A stretch of 64,000 nucleotides of DNA. It comes from Talinum fruticosum. Its lineage: Eukaryota; Streptophyta; Magnoliopsida; Caryophyllales; Talinaceae. The notes beneath the pieces are model-generated. The model saw nothing but the letters and a program-made list of their open reading frames with translations. It was not told where the DNA came from and made no database searches. The position numbers and the translations under genes were made by a program. The first letter of the stretch is position 1. Every line of letters begins with the position of its first letter. Shown here in pieces: positions 62,302 through 64,000 of the stretch. The stretch lies in assembly GCA_021018815.1 (NCBI GenBank), contig JAITYX010000032.1, positions 3,224,001 through 3,288,000 of the forward strand, read 5' to 3'.

Positions 62302-62680
62302 ATATTCACCTGCTTATGGCGATTTAACACATCGGGGTGCAAAGAATGATCCAAAAGCCAAGAAAGAACCTGAAATGGCAAACCCCCACAAAAGAAATCC
62401 CCACATTAAAACCCCAGAGCGGTAGAAAGATGAAAATTTTTAAACAAAAGAAAAAAAGAAGAGAAAAACCAGAGGAAGAAGAAAGAGAGACCCACATGGA
62501 TCTAGCGCCGGCAGCAGCAAGGTGAAGCAATGATTGGTGATCATAGAGAGAGACTTGGTGTAACAGAGATGGATCATCCTCCAACTCTGATTTCAGGGCG
62601 TCCAAGTTCCCCGATTGGGCAAACCCAAATATGCCATTTTCATGGTGGGTTGCTGATGCGCAGCTCAGCCCCTGACCCAT
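59502..62680 (-). CDS. XBAT31: XBAT31-type ankyrin-repeat RING E3 ubiquitin ligase, one frameshift
   Basis: Eight exons (62680-62492, 62369-62310, 62156-62085, 61889-61768, 61659-61519, 61428-61323, 60927-60666, 60005-59502). It begins MGQGLSC, as in the XBAT/XB3 family (Gly2, possible myristoylation). Ankyrin repeats follow: LNRHKQTPLMLAAMRG, RTCLHYAAYYGHSDCLQAIL, ETPLHLAARQRRPDCVHILL, STPLHVAAR...CIRELLAWGADR. After EPLVWPSPLKFISELN comes a C3HC4 RING: CCICFDQVCTIEVQDCGHRM ... CPFC, about residues 323-373. Exon 6 has 106 nt but phase demands 105 or 108. Its frame breaks between CATGTGGCAGCG and GATTGTATCC (about 61379-61395), where family members read R-G-S-L-D-C; two missing bases (GGGG and CCC shortened) restore 485 aa. 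Exon 1's donor (TGG|GTCTCT) is weak. XBAT31 ubiquitinates ELF3 in Arabidopsis thermomorphogenesis. The rest of the gene is intact, so the break may be an assembly error. Confidence 0.9.
62238..62299. repeat. (CA)n(GA)n compound microsatellite in XBAT31 intron 2
   Basis: About 14 bp of CA repeats followed by about 48 bp of GA repeats, lying just inside the intron beside the exon 2 donor. Confidence 0.95.
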
Positions 62681-64000
62681 CTCTGTGTATTCAATGAAAT
62701 TTCTCTCTCCTCCTTTTTCACCCACCACCGTAACCCAGAGGCGGAGGAGGTGGAGGTGGGCGGGGTGGGGTGGGGTGGTGGCGTTGGATTGCTAAAAGGG
62801 AAGATGAGGACCCTTTTTAAGTGCCAATCGAAAGAGAAGATGGAGAGGGAGAAACTATAGAGGGTGGGGCAAGTATTGAAGTTTGGGACTACCAGCTGAT
62901 CTAGAGAGAGAGAGAGAGAGAGAGCGTGTGAAGCGGGTAGTGAGGGCAGCTGACCGTGTGTGAGTAATGCACTGTGGACTGATTGCGGGCAGAAGTCATA
63001 GATGTTCCCGGGCAATTTGGTCCTTTTTTCATTTTATCTTAATTTTGTGTATTTTGCGGAGATGAGATTAGATTCCTTGCATACTGATTTTGAAATGAAT
63101 TATTAAGACATAAAATACAATTACGCGGGCTAATAATAGTCTTCAGTGTACGAGCCCACATTTCTCAACCCTGTCTTTTTCTCTATCATTTTACATTTAT
63201 GTACGCTTATATAACTAGGCCCCTCATTTTGGAGTTTTTTTAATTTTTTTCATAATAATTGATGAATTTTAATCAATTGATGTTTATACGACATATTTAA
63301 TAAAAAATTAAACTTAAACAAATTCATAATTAAAACAATAAGATAAATTTTTCGACTGAAAGAACTAAATAAAACTCTTATGGACGCTCTTCTTCTACAC
63401 AATCGATGTTTTATCATATAATCTCTATAACGAGGAAATGTACAAATCTTATATAATCTTCTCATCGATTAGATTTATTTGTTATAGTAATCCGAATTTT
63501 AAGAATTGATGCTCGTTGTAGACAATCGACAATTCAACCACATACAACTATAATATTATAATAAAAATTTTTTTGATAAAATCGCTTCAATATCAAGTGA
63601 CAATATCACTCATTAAAAGAGAGTACGAAGATACTCTCACAAATAGAGAGAGAACCATTCTCTATAGAGAAAATACTAGATAAGACATAAATAAAATAGA
63701 GATTATATGCTTACCATTGACAAAAAAGTCAATGGCATCCCCTAAAAAAGAATGATGTAGTGTTTTCCAGATAGAAGGGGAGAGACGAGGAAGTACGGAT
63801 CCCTTATTAATAGAGTTGTAGGTAACTCGAATTGAGTCGATTCACTGAGTTTTTGCCTTGGTCAATACTCTACTTGAGTTTGTGTACAACCAACCTCGGG
63901 TTGGCTCATTAAATTTATCAAGTTCACCTTAAAGCTTGCATGACCCTGCTCATTTTTTTTTTTTTCAAATCTGTGTTTTTAGCAAACTGTTTGAATTTAA
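62681..64000. other. XBAT31 upstream region to window end
   Basis: The first ~250 bp is GT/GA- and CT-rich, likely 5' UTR and promoter, with a (GA)n tract at 62904-62924. Beyond that is AT-rich DNA. The last 200 bp has GAATTGAGTCGATTCACTGAG, ACCTCGGGTTGGCTC-type motifs like old transposon sub-termini. No gene recognised. Confidence 0.5.

Overview
This window is nuclear DNA from a core eudicot plant. The protein-coding genes are plant-specific families with GT-AG introns, and they sit in AT-rich intergenic DNA full of AT/AAT microsatellites and small non-autonomous DNA transposons. I could not resolve the species. Remembered Arabidopsis gene order supports a conserved block: actin, an ENTH protein and FLA4 lie close together near AT3G46520-AT3G46550, and XBAT31 and a POL-like PP2C lie together near AT2G28840-AT2G28890. 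These loci are from memory and were not searched.

Layout. 2.1-2.7 kb: RING-H2 ORF (-) whose apparent start is TTG. 3.7-3.9 kb: CACTA-type element. 4.4-4.9 kb: decayed SIAMESE-RELATED (SMR) gene (-). 6.5-8.6 kb: TRM/DUF4378 microtubule-array protein (-). 10.6-11.3 kb: hAT element. 14.1-14.9 kb: broken gene resembling jasmonate-induced (JIP23-like) proteins (+). 15.7-16.9 kb: FLA4/SOS5 (+). 22.1-24.9 kb: PLL4/5-type PP2C (+). 27.1-27.8 kb: very GC-rich hAT element. 28.9-30.3 kb: ENTH protein (+). 30.7-36.8 kb: USP/kinase/U-box protein (-) with two frameshifts. 38.4-40.3 kb: actin (-), with a leader intron reaching about 41.3 kb. 44.8-45.4 kb: intact SMR gene (+). 47.3-47.8 kb: Tourist-like MITE. 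52.9-54.9 kb: conserved plant protein of unknown function (+). 59.5-62.7 kb: XBAT31-type ankyrin-RING E3 ligase (-), with one frameshift.

The genes do not form an operon or cluster pathway. They are ordinary housekeeping, signalling and cell-wall genes. Exon boundaries were set by hand from splice sites, codon phase and remembered family sequences. All complete models close exactly in frame (actin 377 aa, PLL 695 aa, TRM 583 aa, ENTH 311 aa, unknown protein 210 aa).

The most notable signals are: (a) an intact and a decayed SMR copy 40 kb apart; (b) several 1-2 base frame breaks in otherwise well-preserved genes, which look like either assembly errors or early decay; (c) a U-box kinase whose ATP-site Lys and Glu are both Gln; and (d) four small transposons with clear ends and target-site duplications. 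I found no convincing novel biological system.
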